Part shown: positions 29,075-38,467 of the stretch, piece by piece
How positions within the stretch are numbered: position 1 is the stretch's first letter
How the letters are laid out: every line of letters starts with the position of its first letter
The notes under the pieces: model-generated
Seen by the model: only the letters and a program-made list of their open reading frames with translations
Database searches by the model: none
What the model was told of the DNA's origin: nothing
Translations under genes and position numbers: made by a program
Origin: Leishmania infantum JPCM5
Taxonomy: Eukaryota; Euglenozoa; Kinetoplastea; Trypanosomatida; Trypanosomatidae
Assembly: GCF_000002875.2 (NCBI RefSeq)
Contig: NC_009420.2
Span: 2,542,320-2,606,319 of the forward strand
Reading direction: 5' to 3'
Length of the DNA: 64,000 nt

Positions 29075-30193
29075 TCACCGGTTGTGCACGATGTCGCTCA
29101 CGTCCATCAATATATCCTCGTGCTTCAGTGTGTACTTGAGGTTCTCGGTGACGGAATAGCGGATGGGCGGAATGTTGCGCGTCTGCCCGCCTTCCTGGTT
29201 CGATGTGTCCTCAATAACGCAGCCGTCGGCGCCGCCGTTGACGATGTACTCGTCGCTGCCGAAGCAGTACTTGTGCGCGAAGGCAACAAACATCATCTCT
29301 ACGCAAATCAGCAAGTCCTGCAGCGCTGCCGGCGTGTCCTCGGCCTTCCAGTACGAGAAGGTGGGCAGAAGACCTGCGGCTGATATGAACTGGATGAGCA
29401 AGCCCTGCCAAAAGGAAAGGAAGATTACCGCCTTGACGCACAAAAACTTCAGGAACACATTGCGGCCCTCTATCAAGTCCTTCAAGCCCATGTAAAAGTA
29501 GAGTAACGCTGTGAAAGCCACTGTGATGGAGATGTTGTATACCAAGTACGTCCAGAACCTTCCCTTGGTAAGGTCAAACATGCTCGAGCCCATCGCGTTC
29601 TTGGCCGTGAGGATGAGAACAATAATCGTGACAAGCGGCTTCAGCAGCATAAACTGAAAGAGGCAGAGGCGGCAGTTTTGCACGAAGGTCGGTGTCACCT
29701 TGATGGGCTCCAGGTAGCAGAAAGGAAAGACCTGCCGCACCGGCGGGCGGTCCTCGATCATGAGGGTGCGGTACACCGTGTCGATGCCACCCATCAGAGC
29801 CATCATGAGCTGGAAGAAGGCGTAGATGACGTAGCTCTCGTACGTGTCGCGGATAAGGTTGAGATACTCTGCCGCGCCAGGGGCGAGGAGGCTGATCGAG
29901 GAGATCAGGGCGAACACGGGCACCATGAACAGAATGCGCACAATCTTCGTCTGGCACTCCGGGTCAGAGAAGCAGGTGAGATGCTCGAGAATTTGAAAGA
30001 GCGACAGCAGCATTGCGAAGATGGCACAGTAGCCGGCGATGAAGTTCGGCACCACACTCTGGTTTTTCAAGGCCATCGACAGGATAATGTAGATGAAGAG
30101 GAGCAGACCCACCACACAGGAAAAGGTGCCGACCCAGTAGTACATCTTGCGCCGCTCCGTCTTCCATCGCTGGAGAACAGAGAGAACGCTCAT
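29075..30193 (-). CDS. TMEM184 / organic solute transporter alpha (DUF300) family membrane protein
   Basis: A 372-aa protein from the ATG at 30193 (MSVLSVLQRWKTERR). The frame is open for 211 more codons upstream, but that part is Phe/Leu/Ser/Cys-rich and matches intergenic composition. About seven hydrophobic helices are visible, including residues 19-42, 50-71, 86-105 and 119-136. The family hallmarks are LFMVPVFALISSISLLAP (88-105), RDTYESYVIYAFFQLMMALMGG (115-136), and KFLCVKAVIFLSFWQGLLI further on. The tail of about 70 residues is hydrophilic. OST-alpha moves steroids and organic anions with a beta partner, while TMEM184 and fungal or plant relatives (LAZ1) act at vacuole or endosome membranes. 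Here only family membership is supported. Confidence 0.9.
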   Translation of the reverse strand: MSVLSVLQRWKTERRKMYYWVGTFSCVVGLLLFIYIILSMALKNQSVVPNFIAGYCAIFAMLLSLFQILEHLTCFSDPECQTKIVRILFMVPVFALISSISLLAPGAAEYLNLIRDTYESYVIYAFFQLMMALMGGIDTVYRTLMIEDRPPVRQVFPFCYLEPIKVTPTFVQNCRLCLFQFMLLKPLVTIIVLILTAKNAMGSSMFDLTKGRFWTYLVYNISITVAFTALLYFYMGLKDLIEGRNVFLKFLCVKAVIFLSFWQGLLIQFISAAGLLPTFSYWKAEDTPAALQDLLICVEMMFVAFAHKYCFGSDEYIVNGGADGCVIEDTSNQEGGQTRNIPPIRYSVTENLKYTLKHEDILMDVSDIVHNR

Positions 30194-31460
30194 GGCGGTG
30201 AAGGTATGCGGGATACAGGCAGTGCACGAAAAGATGCGGGAGGCAACGCCGAACAGTGCAGCAGCAACGAAAAAAGAAAAGCATAAACAATGCGTCAGTA
30301 CGCAGCGAAAGGAAGACGACACGTCCAAGAAACTGCAGCCCCTCCTCTCGCGATCGTGTGCGCAGCCACCACCAGCAGCGCCCGGTTCGACAAAATGATG
30401 CGGCTGCAGAAACAGCGACAAATACAGAGGCGATACGAGCGCGCGCACACACAGATCCGTCGGATGGACGGCGAGACCTGCGCAACCACGAAACAAACAG
30501 AGGGAGGCACAAAGAAAATAAAAGCAAAAGGCGAAAAAAAAAGGAAGGGGAGGAGAGCTGGCGAAAGAAGAAAGTGGCCCTCGCGCAGTCGCGGAGACAA
30601 GAGTGAGCTGTATGTGGCTCTTGTGCAGCACGTGATAAAAACGTGTCGGTGCTCGGTGGTGCGTAGCGCAATGGCGGAAGCACAACAAACTCCCGGAAGA
30701 ATGCAGCGGAGATGGTGATAGGAGAAATAATGCGCTCACTTCTCTCCCGCGCGCTTCGTCGGCAAATGATGTAGCGCAGTGATGACGAGGGAAGGTGGGA
30801 CAGAGGCAGAGGAGGAGGAGGTACACGCTACGGGGTGTGGAAGGGGCTGCAAATATATAAATATGCGCTTTTTGTTGTTGTGTGTGTGTGTGTGTGTGTG
30901 TGCTTGTCTCTTTGTTGCGCTGTAGTAGAAGTGTTCAAATACTGTCGGCATGCACGCAACGGAAGACACCCAAAGACACCGAGATAGAAGGACACAAGGC
31001 CAGAGAGAAGGCGTTGCCGCCGCGTGAGATGTTTCACCATGAGCAAGACCACACATGTGCCCAAAGGGGCGGCGCGCGGTACAGAATCTGTCAAGCATCC
31101 GCGCATATCGGCAACGCTCCGTCGAGGAGACATCATGAAGGTTAACGAGAGAAGGAACAGAAACGGAGAGCACCGCGCGAGGCCATGCGCCGCATTAATA
31201 TCGTCCGCATCCCATGAAAGTCACTGCTTGGTGAAAGGAGGAAGGGAGAGGGAAGGAGCTGCACTAAGCAGTGCTCATGCTAAGACGCTTCTTTTTCGTT
31301 AGCCTGCGTGTGAAGCAGAGAGAGAGAGTTGCACCAGTGCGCGAATACAACATCTGGGATGTGAGCTGCTCCCCTTTTCAGGGCGCCGACGTACCCGCAC
31401 GGATGGCAGCGCGGCAGGCAAGTAAGGAAAGAAACAGCAGAAACATGCCACTCCAAGTCG
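30194..31460. other. 1.27 kb intergenic region without a recognisable gene
   Basis: Expected 3' UTR of the ORC5-like gene and 5' UTR of the TMEM184-like gene. A GT microsatellite lies at 30880-30902. The in-frame extension above the TMEM184-like start is UTR-like. No repeat family member was noticed. Confidence 0.6.
30880..30902. repeat. (GT)n microsatellite
   Basis: About eleven GT units on the plus strand (CA in the transcript), in a presumed 3' UTR. Similar tracts occur at 15164-15183, 50391-50408, 63200-63219 and 63700-63717. Confidence 0.9.
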
Positions 31461-32882
31461 TCAGGTGGGGATGAGGTCAAACAGGCTCAGTGAGAGTTCA
31501 CGCGCCAGCTGCTGGGCAGTGCTTACCGGGATCCAGCAGTGGTAAGAGCGGTGTCGCTGCGAGACGACTGGCGTGAGCAAACCCCAAGCGACGAAGCCCT
31601 GCACGTACTGCAGAGCCACGTCCGCCGTTGTAAACTCGAGCGGGTCAATGTACGGCGTACACATTCTCAGCATCGCGTCGTAAAGAAAACTAAGTCGGCG
31701 TAACGTCACGACGTGGGCAGAGGCGGAGAGAACGGCGGCTTTGTGCGATTGACCTTTCGCCTCATACAGGGGCGGCTGGCGCTCGCCACTCCCCATGCAA
31801 CCAAACACCTGGTGCTGCTGGCGTTTCGGCACGGCCCCACCGTAGAAGGCGGCGAAGGCAAGAAGCACCGCCGAATATCCCAGCCGCTTGAGGGCCATCA
31901 CGAGCGTGCTCTGCGCGGACGCCGCGGCGCCAGATACAGCCATCGCCGATGAGTTGCCACCACCACCATCGCTCCGATACTGGCTCCAGGCTGCGGCGAA
32001 GTGGCGTGCATTCAGCCTCTTGACTGCGTCGGTAGTGGTGGACGCAGATACCGCCGCCTCTCCAGACTTCCCTGGCACCGCTGATGCGGCCGCCGCCACC
32101 TCCAGCAACAGCGGCGGGAGGATCTGGTACACGCGTTGAACCAGCAGACGAACGTCGCGGCTCACAACGGAAGAGCACATAGGCTGATGCGTCGCGTAAT
32201 AAGTGAACGCATCCAGTACGGCACGGTTCACTTCATCGGCACTCAGTGTGGTCGTCAGGGCAGCGTCCACCGTGTGTTCCGAGTCGTCCTCCTCCGACTC
32301 GGGGCCAGCTAGGAGTCGCCGCTGCTCTTCGAACTGATGGCGCAGCCACTGCACGATGCTCTTCGCCTCCGGTCGAGCAATGAAGTGGTACCGGAAGCAG
32401 TTAGACAGGCGCAACGGCAGCTCCGATATCAACCACAAAATAACAATGCAACGCTGCTCGGCAGGAGTGCGCAAATAGTGTGAGAGCCACAGATTCATCT
32501 CTTCTGTACTGTACTCCAACGCGTCGGCGTCGTCGACGACAAGGTGCAGCTCCGACTGTCCTGTGTGCGCCTCCACCCACTCGACGAGCGACGCGCCGAA
32601 CTCCAACGGGCTGCACTCGTAGCTGAGACGCCGTCGCCGGGCATTGGGAAGCAGGCGATGTGTCAAGTGCCTCAGAAGCCCATGCGGCGCACTGCGCGCA
32701 CTCACATACTCCATGCAGAAGGGTGCCGCGTCGCCGTCGCCACTGTGGACGGCCTGTCGCTCACGCGCCACCAGATACTCCAGGATTAGGGTAGTCTTGC
32801 CACTGCTCGGCGGGCCAACAACGCACACATATCCGGAGCCGAAGAGCACCGTGGCGTCCAGCTCGTCACGAAGATCCGCCAT
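31461..32882 (-). CDS. AAA+ ATPase of the origin recognition complex, ORC5-like
   Basis: A 473-aa protein from the ATG at 32882 (MADLRDELDATVLFGSG). The Walker A is GPPSSGKTT at 23-31, and the Walker B is LHLVVDDADAL at 112-122, with DDAD in place of the usual DE. Sensor-like sequence (VILWLISELPLRLSN) follows. The C-terminal half has a Ser/Ala/Gly-rich insertion (about residues 265-325) and a winged-helix-like end (RRLSFLYDAMLRM, then VALQYVQGFVAWGLL), the layout of ORC5. I recall a T. brucei ORC1-interacting protein from the locus next to an RFC gene, later treated as ORC5-like; gene order here agrees but was not checked. Role: ATP-dependent loading or marking of replication origins in the nucleus. 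Confidence 0.8.
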   Translation of the reverse strand: MADLRDELDATVLFGSGYVCVVGPPSSGKTTLILEYLVARERQAVHSGDGDAAPFCMEYVSARSAPHGLLRHLTHRLLPNARRRRLSYECSPLEFGASLVEWVEAHTGQSELHLVVDDADALEYSTEEMNLWLSHYLRTPAEQRCIVILWLISELPLRLSNCFRYHFIARPEAKSIVQWLRHQFEEQRRLLAGPESEEDDSEHTVDAALTTTLSADEVNRAVLDAFTYYATHQPMCSSVVSRDVRLLVQRVYQILPPLLLEVAAAASAVPGKSGEAAVSASTTTDAVKRLNARHFAAAWSQYRSDGGGGNSSAMAVSGAAASAQSTLVMALKRLGYSAVLLAFAAFYGGAVPKRQQHQVFGCMGSGERQPPLYEAKGQSHKAAVLSASAHVVTLRRLSFLYDAMLRMCTPYIDPLEFTTADVALQYVQGFVAWGLLTPVVSQRHRSYHCWIPVSTAQQLARELSLSLFDLIPT

Positions 32883-33763
32883 AGCCGACTGTGCGCTTAC
32901 AAGTGTGTTTTCGAGAGCGTAAGCGTGTAAGCTTCTCTATCAATGAGTGACTGCCTTCGCAGGGTCGACGCTCCAATACGTTCTTCGCTGGCGCCTCAGG
33001 ACACTCGCTGACAAGCATACCCCCGCCCGCCGCCCGCTTCTGCCAATCGAGGTTTCTTTCGATCACTGGTGTAGCGCGGATGTCACGGCAGAGGCGCCGT
33101 CGGTATGAATGCGCTTTTCTATGGGTGTGTGCCCGTTCCTTTTTTTTTTCGCGGTGTGGCCAAGAGTACACTCAGCGAGAGGGGACAGAGGAGGGAGGCA
33201 GCGAAGGATAAAAGCTGGAGGGGGAGGGGGGCCGCCTTCTGCGATGCCGCGGACCATGAAAGCATGCGTACACGCAAAAGAGAGAAGGACGAGCGCACGC
33301 CACGTGCCGGCGATGGCTGCGTGCCTCTTCAAATTGCTCGCAAGCGCCTCGACGCAGGCGCACGCATCCATGTCCGTCCGCATGGTCACATCTTCGCTTT
33401 TGAAAAACAACAGCCGCGAAGAAGGAAGAAGATTCCACGAGCACTTCGCATTCTACACATCCGTGCCGCATCGTTTTTTTTCCCCCTTCGTCAACTCGCC
33501 AAGCTGAAGGAAGAGAACACGTGTGAGAGAAGGACAAGACAACAGCATCACAGCTGCCACCACCACCAGATCCCCGAGCGCTTCGTAACCTCAGAATCAT
33601 GTCCTGCAGCAGTGCAGAAGAACTCCACGTGTGCACCCAAGGCGCGCCCCCCGCACACAGGCACAGACAGACACAAACGCGCGCACGCGCTATTCGAGCT
33701 TTTGTTCTCACCAAGACGCTCTGATCACGCGCGTGCGGGCGACCCTCCTTCGCAGCAGAGACG
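32883..33763. other. 0.88 kb intergenic region without a further gene
   Basis: Expected 3' UTR of the small basic protein gene and 5' UTR of the ORC5-like gene. T-runs on the plus strand lie at 33138-33150 and 33474-33483. The plus-strand frame 33105-33794 and a minus-strand frame over 33930-33172 are UTR-like. Confidence 0.55.
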
Positions 33764-34021
33764 CTACGGCATGTCCTTGTACGCCTGTGTGTAGTTCCAT
33801 CTGTTTGTCTTGAAGTGTCGTCGCTTGCTGAAGCGATTGCGAGCGTCACAGGCGGCCTGGTGCGAGGGATGGAAGCGCTTGTCGCGCATGAAGCGATGAC
33901 GGAACTTGTGACCGCAGAACCAATGCGCAACGAAGTTCACGCTCGTCGGACGGAAGATCATCATGCTCGGCAACGTGGGTCGAAACATCATACAACTCGG
34001 AGCTGTGGCCCGGAAGAGCAT
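33764..34021 (-). CDS. Small, very basic protein, probably mitochondrial; easily missed gene
   Basis: The minus-strand frame is open from 34051, with ATGs at 34051 and 34021. The 34021 start gives 85 aa beginning MLFRATAPSCMMFRP, which looks like a mitochondrial presequence (no acidic residue in the first 35). The rest is strongly basic with alternating Arg, His, Phe and Trp (for example GHKFRHRFMRDKRFHPSH and RFSKRRHFKTNRWNY) and ends YKDMP. Such composition is typical of kinetoplastid mitoribosomal proteins, but no specific one is recognised. It stands out from neighbouring UTR frames, which are Ser/Leu/Phe-rich. Confidence 0.6.
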   Translation of the reverse strand: MLFRATAPSCMMFRPTLPSMMIFRPTSVNFVAHWFCGHKFRHRFMRDKRFHPSHQAACDARNRFSKRRHFKTNRWNYTQAYKDMP

Positions 34022-34632
34022 CCGGTCAGTTGTTTCAGGAAAGCAGGACAACGGTGAGGTATAACTCCCGCGGCGGTCGTACTCTCCTTATGGTACAAAC
34101 TCCTCTAGAAAGGGTGCGAGATCAGATCGGGTTGCACACACACAGAAGATATTCTGACCTCTCCGTACGCAGTGACCTACGCAATGCACACGCACTCAGA
34201 AGACAAAGGCGGGCGAGAGGAGCGTGCAGCCGGAGAGAGAGGCAACAGAACCGACGTGAGACGCGTGGAAAGGTAAGAAAGAGAGAAGATGAGTAGTGCT
34301 CATCAACCGCGGCACAAGCTGCTGCTTCGATGGAAAGACAGCCTCGGTGCCTACCATCCATGCGCGCACATAAGCAAAATCGTTCACAAAGAAACCGTGC
34401 AGTGTCATCTGCGTTCGAGATCTGGCTGCGGTGGCGTTATCGCGTACCCGAGAGTGCGTCTTCGCTGTTGGTATGCTGTTCTCATTTCTTCTTTTTTTTT
34501 CGAAGGGGGAGTTCTTCCCGGCGCCACCCCTTCTCTATGCCCATCATGTAGCTCAGCATCACCCTTACACTGTCGGTCTTGGCATTTCCTTTTAGGAGTT
34601 CTATGCATCACACGGTACCAGCTTCATCTCCG
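34022..34632. other. 0.61 kb intergenic region without a recognisable gene
   Basis: Expected 3' UTR of the RFC subunit gene and 5' UTR of the small basic gene. A T-run lies at 34490-34500 on the plus strand. Nothing else was seen. Confidence 0.6.
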
Positions 34633-35688
34633 CTACTGTTGCTTGATGAGCTTCATGACACCTGCCACGAATGCCTCGAGATGCAAAATCGGCTTCGTTC
34701 CAAGCTTCATGTTGTGGTCGTATTTAGCGGCGAGCTCGATCAGCGGGTGCTGGAGGGCCGGCGCCACAGCCGTAAGCAAGCTATCCACCAGTGTCTTTAG
34801 GATGGTCTCACCCGAGATACACTGGGCGAGAAGATCGTAGAACTTGAGGCGCACCTCGTGCAGCTTCTTCGGCGTCTGCTCCGCCACAATGTCGTGCGAG
34901 ATTTCGTCCAGAAACAACTTCCAGTCTGCCTGCGGTATAGCGGCACCGTTGCCGCTCCAATCCACCTTCGCCATAGCGGATGCCTCCAGCATCAGCAGCC
35001 CGCGGCGCAGGTTGCCGCCGGAGCGCAGAGCTAGTGAATTCAAGAACGCCGCCGACGGAAGAGGTCGGCCCTCGCCCTCGCACACGCGCTGCACGGCCAG
35101 CTTCAGGTTGTCCTTCGAGTGCGAGGCGACGCGGATGCCGAGGCAGCGGGACCGCAGCGGCGGGATTAGGCGCGAGGTTGAGTTGCAGAGGAGGAAGAGG
35201 CGGCAGGTGTTCATGTACTTCTCCATTGTTCGGCGAAGCGCATGTTGGGCACTGCGGCTCATCTTATCCACTTCGTTAAGCACCACCACCTTATATGGCA
35301 CGTTCTTTCGGTTGCTGGCCGTGGTGTGCAGAGGTACCGTCTGCGCGATCTCGCGGATCATCTGCATGACGATGGCGCGATCATAGTTGCCGGCGTCAGA
35401 CGGGTTGATATCGATGTGATGAGGTGAGCTAAGGGTAGCGATGTCCACGACCTTGCTGTCAGACACCTGCACGCTCTTGTGCTCCAGACGTACCGAATAG
35501 ACGCTAGGGCCGTAGATTTCATGTAGCATGGCCATGGCACGCGTCTTCTTACCGCTGCCAGACGGACCGTAGAAGAGGAGGTGCGGAACATCTTGCGCCT
35601 TGGAAAGGCGGGTCAGCACCCCCTTGAGCTCCGGGTACAGCTCTACATCCTTGAGAGTCTTTGGTCGATACCGATCTACCCACAGCAT
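34633..35688 (-). CDS. RFC3: Replication factor C small subunit (human RFC3 / yeast Rfc5 type)
   Basis: A 351-aa protein from the ATG at 35688 (MLWVDRYRPKTLKDVEL), the canonical RFC opening. A longer frame adds eight residues without an ATG. It is part of the pentameric clamp loader that opens PCNA and places it on primed DNA. The Walker A is GPSGSGKKT at 41-49, and the GKKTR form is typical of the RFC3/Rfc5 subunit. The Walker B position reads VVVLNEVDKMS with Asn138 in place of the catalytic Asp, as in that subunit, which does not hydrolyse ATP. The SRC arginine-finger motif is at 180-182, in PPLRSRCLGIRV. The C-terminal collar helices run to KLIKQQ. It sits next to the small basic gene and near the ORC5-like gene. 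Confidence 0.96.
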   Translation of the reverse strand: MLWVDRYRPKTLKDVELYPELKGVLTRLSKAQDVPHLLFYGPSGSGKKTRAMAMLHEIYGPSVYSVRLEHKSVQVSDSKVVDIATLSSPHHIDINPSDAGNYDRAIVMQMIREIAQTVPLHTTASNRKNVPYKVVVLNEVDKMSRSAQHALRRTMEKYMNTCRLFLLCNSTSRLIPPLRSRCLGIRVASHSKDNLKLAVQRVCEGEGRPLPSAAFLNSLALRSGGNLRRGLLMLEASAMAKVDWSGNGAAIPQADWKLFLDEISHDIVAEQTPKKLHEVRLKFYDLLAQCISGETILKTLVDSLLTAVAPALQHPLIELAAKYDHNMKLGTKPILHLEAFVAGVMKLIKQQ

Positions 35689-36391
35689 GGCTGATGCAGC
35701 GCACACTCTCACGAGCGCAGAGGTGCCCGGAAAGGTTTAAAGACACGTTAGAGTGCGAGCCGCAGAGGATCGAAATATAAAAAACGCCGCCGCACTGTCT
35801 GTTCCGTGTGCTCCCTCTATGAGAGAGTCTGTCGAGATATTCTGTGGGCTTTTCTCTTCAATGTGTGCGCCACTGTGCAGCAGCCACGAGTAGAGCGGGA
35901 GCCACGTGTGCGATGCGCGCGTCGCAGTAATTGCGAGCTATCGCTCACGCAGCGCCAGCATTAGAGGAGGGAGGGGCGTGAAGGCAGATAGAAAGCAACC
36001 CACTTGCTCACGCCTTGGATGAAGCAGCCCTTCCACGACACGGTCGCTGAAAAGCCATTCATGGCAAAATGAGGCTACTCTTCGGCGTCGCTCACTCTTG
36101 CCTACGCCAAGCCGTTTTGAGGCGACTACGCCACTGAAAGACAGAGATACCGCCAACGCCTCTTGTACTCGTATTTGCTTCCGCCTCGCCGCTTTCATTC
36201 GTGGCGCGCGGATGAGCCTCACTGAAAGTCGTCAAGCATACACCATGAAAGAATAACAAAACAGCCTCCCTTCTCTGCAGAGAGGGGCCAACGTGGGCAG
36301 CGCACACTCGCGCCTCGGCCATAGGAAGCGAAGGAGCCGTGAGAAACAAAAGCAAAGAGCACACGGAGAACAAAAAAGGCTTTCATCGTTC

Positions 36392-36939
36392 CAGCGCGTC
36401 CATGCTCCGGCACGCAACATGAGCTCCACTCCACGCTACAGCCGCCCTGCCACAGGCCCATCGCGTGGTGCCGAGCAGCGCTAGACACGCGGGCGCCCCA
36501 CACAGCATCCTGCGCCGACGCGGCCACCCGAGCACGGTCTCTGCCTCAGCCCCAAGCCCGCCCACCCACCCCCCAGGTCGCCTCACGGGTCGCTCCCGCT
36601 GTGCTGGTCGCCACCTGGCGCACCCCTCTCTCTCTCACTCTGTCTGGGGGGTAGCTCAGGCTCCCATCACACCAGCGGCCAGTGAGGCGGCCCAAGGAGG
36701 TACGTGCGAGCCACGCGGGCACGCTTGCCTTCTATCCTAGGCATGGCACAAGCGTGCCCACGACCGCAGCTCGCTGCGACGCAGCGCCATCCACGGCATC
36801 AACGCCGGCATATCAGCACCGCTGAATCGCTCTCACCTCCACCCCCACGCCGTGGGGGTACTTTTGAGCCTGTCACCACCACATGCAGCTGTGCGTTCGC
36901 GGGGACATACGGGGGGAGGGGGAGGGGGTCTGCAGGGCT
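36392..36939 (-). mobile_element. SIDER2-type element, copy C
   Basis: It matches copies A, D and E from cagcgcgtccatgctccgg to ggggtctgcagggct. At that point A, D and E continue ggcccaca-atgaggcgctgg, while C switches to tgctcgcatgtgccgcgaca. By position it is in the 3' UTR of the broken carrier gene. Confidence 0.85.
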
Positions 36940-37090
36940 TGCTCGCATGTGCCGCGACAGGTGGGACACCGCCATGAGTCTCTGGCAGCAGGGGCGTTCC
37001 ACCTTCTCCTGAGTCTGCACGCCTCTGACAGGCGTGGGAATGTCAAGCGGAAGGGGCGCTCGAAGAAACGCACGTCCACAGGCACGCACA
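36940..37090 (-). mobile_element. Possible 3' end of an ancestral retroposon ORF joined to SIDER2 copy C
   Basis: In one minus-strand frame this segment reads RPCCQRLMAVSHLSRHMRA, a Cys-rich start followed by H-x3-H, like a degenerate C2H2 zinc finger. Retroposons of the ingi/L1Tc group end their polyprotein with such a finger, and SIDERs are thought to derive from that group. The frame is not otherwise intact. Inference only. Confidence 0.3.
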
Positions 37091-37549
37091 CGGGTCCACT
37101 GATGTGAGTGGCAAAAAAGGGGGAAAGAAGAACTGAAAGAGGGGTTTAGAGCGACAGCGAGTTGCGACGCGCTAGTCAGAGGCGTTGTCAAGGTGTTGGG
37201 GGAACGATACGGGATGAGCGGTGGTGTCAGGGGGTGAAGGGGGAGGAGGGGGGTGGCGCTGGCGCTGACGCGGAGACCGAATAAGAGAGGGGGATGGCGA
37301 GAGAGCAACTTTTGATGCACATGCTATGTGTTTGGTCGGGCTTGCCTCCGCCGACAGCGGAGGTGAGGCTTCACCCATCGATTCGTGCTCACTTACCACA
37401 CTCTTTTTCGATGCATTTCCTCTTCCCTATCAGTGTCTCGCCCGCCGTGCCCTCACCCCTACCCGCTGTACTCTGGGACTCAGCACTCACACATGCATGC
37501 GCATATAGAGCACTACGCACCCCTAGAGGCACACCTGGGCCACGCCCGT

Positions 37550-38467
37550 CTAACAGCCGCGCCCGATGATAAAGGTGGTGACCAGCTCGATGCCCAGCCA
37601 CCCCGAGGCGTTCGCTGGGAGGGAACGTAGAAAACATGCTGTGTAGCCCCTGTAGAAGGCACTCACCCCACCGGCCGCGTACGTCGTGCAGATGATGTCG
37701 GAAATGGACACCTTCTTCTTGGAGGCCTGCACGCAGGTCTTGAGAAAGTCGCACGGGTAGTTGCTCGTCCAGAAGCACATGCCGGCGACCATACCGCTCA
37801 GCATCGGCACCACCACCTCGCGGCCGGCTGCCATCGAGGCAAGCGGTGTGTCGAGCAGCGTGGTCCGCGCCGTCTGGCATCCCATAAAGTAAAACGGCAG
37901 GCCAATCAGATGAGACATTAGTGTCGGGGTGTAGCCGGAGAAGATGCCTCGGTAGCCCTCCACTCGAATGATGTGAAGCAGGCACGAAACAGGCCCAGCC
38001 ACCGTGGAAGACTCCTTGCCACCCTGGCCGAGCATCTGCAACTGAACCTTCACTTTCTCCACAGGCGCCACAGTCAGCACATAAAGAGGTGTGGTGAGCT
38101 GGGCCGCGACGGCGGTGCACCATAGCGGCGGCGGGGTGTGTGGGCCCTGCTCCGGCAGGGCCATCAGGCTGTTCATAGTCTGGCTGAGGCTGAAGAGCGC
38201 AGCGTTTTGAAAGCCGCAGAAAAGGAGTTGCGGTGTGACGCCGCTGTAGAAGCCGCGGATGCCCTCGTCCTTCTACGTGTTCCACACGCAGGAAGAGATG
38301 GAGGGGAAGATGCCGTTCTGTACGCGGAACTTGATCGCGTCGAAGGGGTGGCTGGAGGCTGCCTGCATCACTCCGCCCACGGTGCCTCCCACGAAACGAC
38401 AGAGGATGAACAGGTGGTCTTTGGAAAGGTCACCGTGAGACGGCGAGGCCGCCGACGCGGCCGCCAT
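37550..38467 (-). pseudogene. Mitochondrial carrier family gene interrupted by one in-frame TAG
   Basis: From the ATG at 38467 (MAAASAASPSHGDLS) to the stop at 37550 the frame is 306 codons, normal carrier length, but codon 65 is TAG (38275-38273). Sequence on both sides stays in the same frame and keeps all three carrier repeats: HPFDAIKFRVQ at 40-50, then after the stop KDEGIRGFYSG, APVEKVKVQLQ and YPCDFLKTCVQ with their G-x-x-x-x-YxG partners. The carrier signatures are canonical, unlike those of the carrier at 8.4 kb. The second signature with P-x-E and the overall look are closest to the carnitine/acylcarnitine branch, but the substrate is unsure. The stop may be a real inactivating mutation, a readthrough site or an assembly error. 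A downstream ATG at 38176 could yield 208 aa lacking the first repeat. Confidence 0.8.

Larger units (their letters stand above)
35689..37549. other. 1.86 kb intergenic region carrying a SIDER2 element and an adjoining coding-like relic
   Basis: It holds the 5' UTR of RFC3, SIDER2 copy C at 36392-36939, and about 150 bp immediately beyond (36940-37090) that read like a broken zinc-finger coding sequence on the minus strand. The remainder is UTR-like. No intact gene was seen. Confidence 0.6.

Noticed and set aside
30194..30826. N-terminal extension of 211 codons on the TMEM184-like protein
   Set aside because: Phe/Leu/Ser/Cys-rich, typical of 5' UTR pyrimidine tracts; the family normally begins close to the ATG at 30193.
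33105..33794. 229-codon plus-strand frame
   Set aside because: Antisense, Arg/His-rich low-complexity; overlaps T-runs and the end of the small basic gene.
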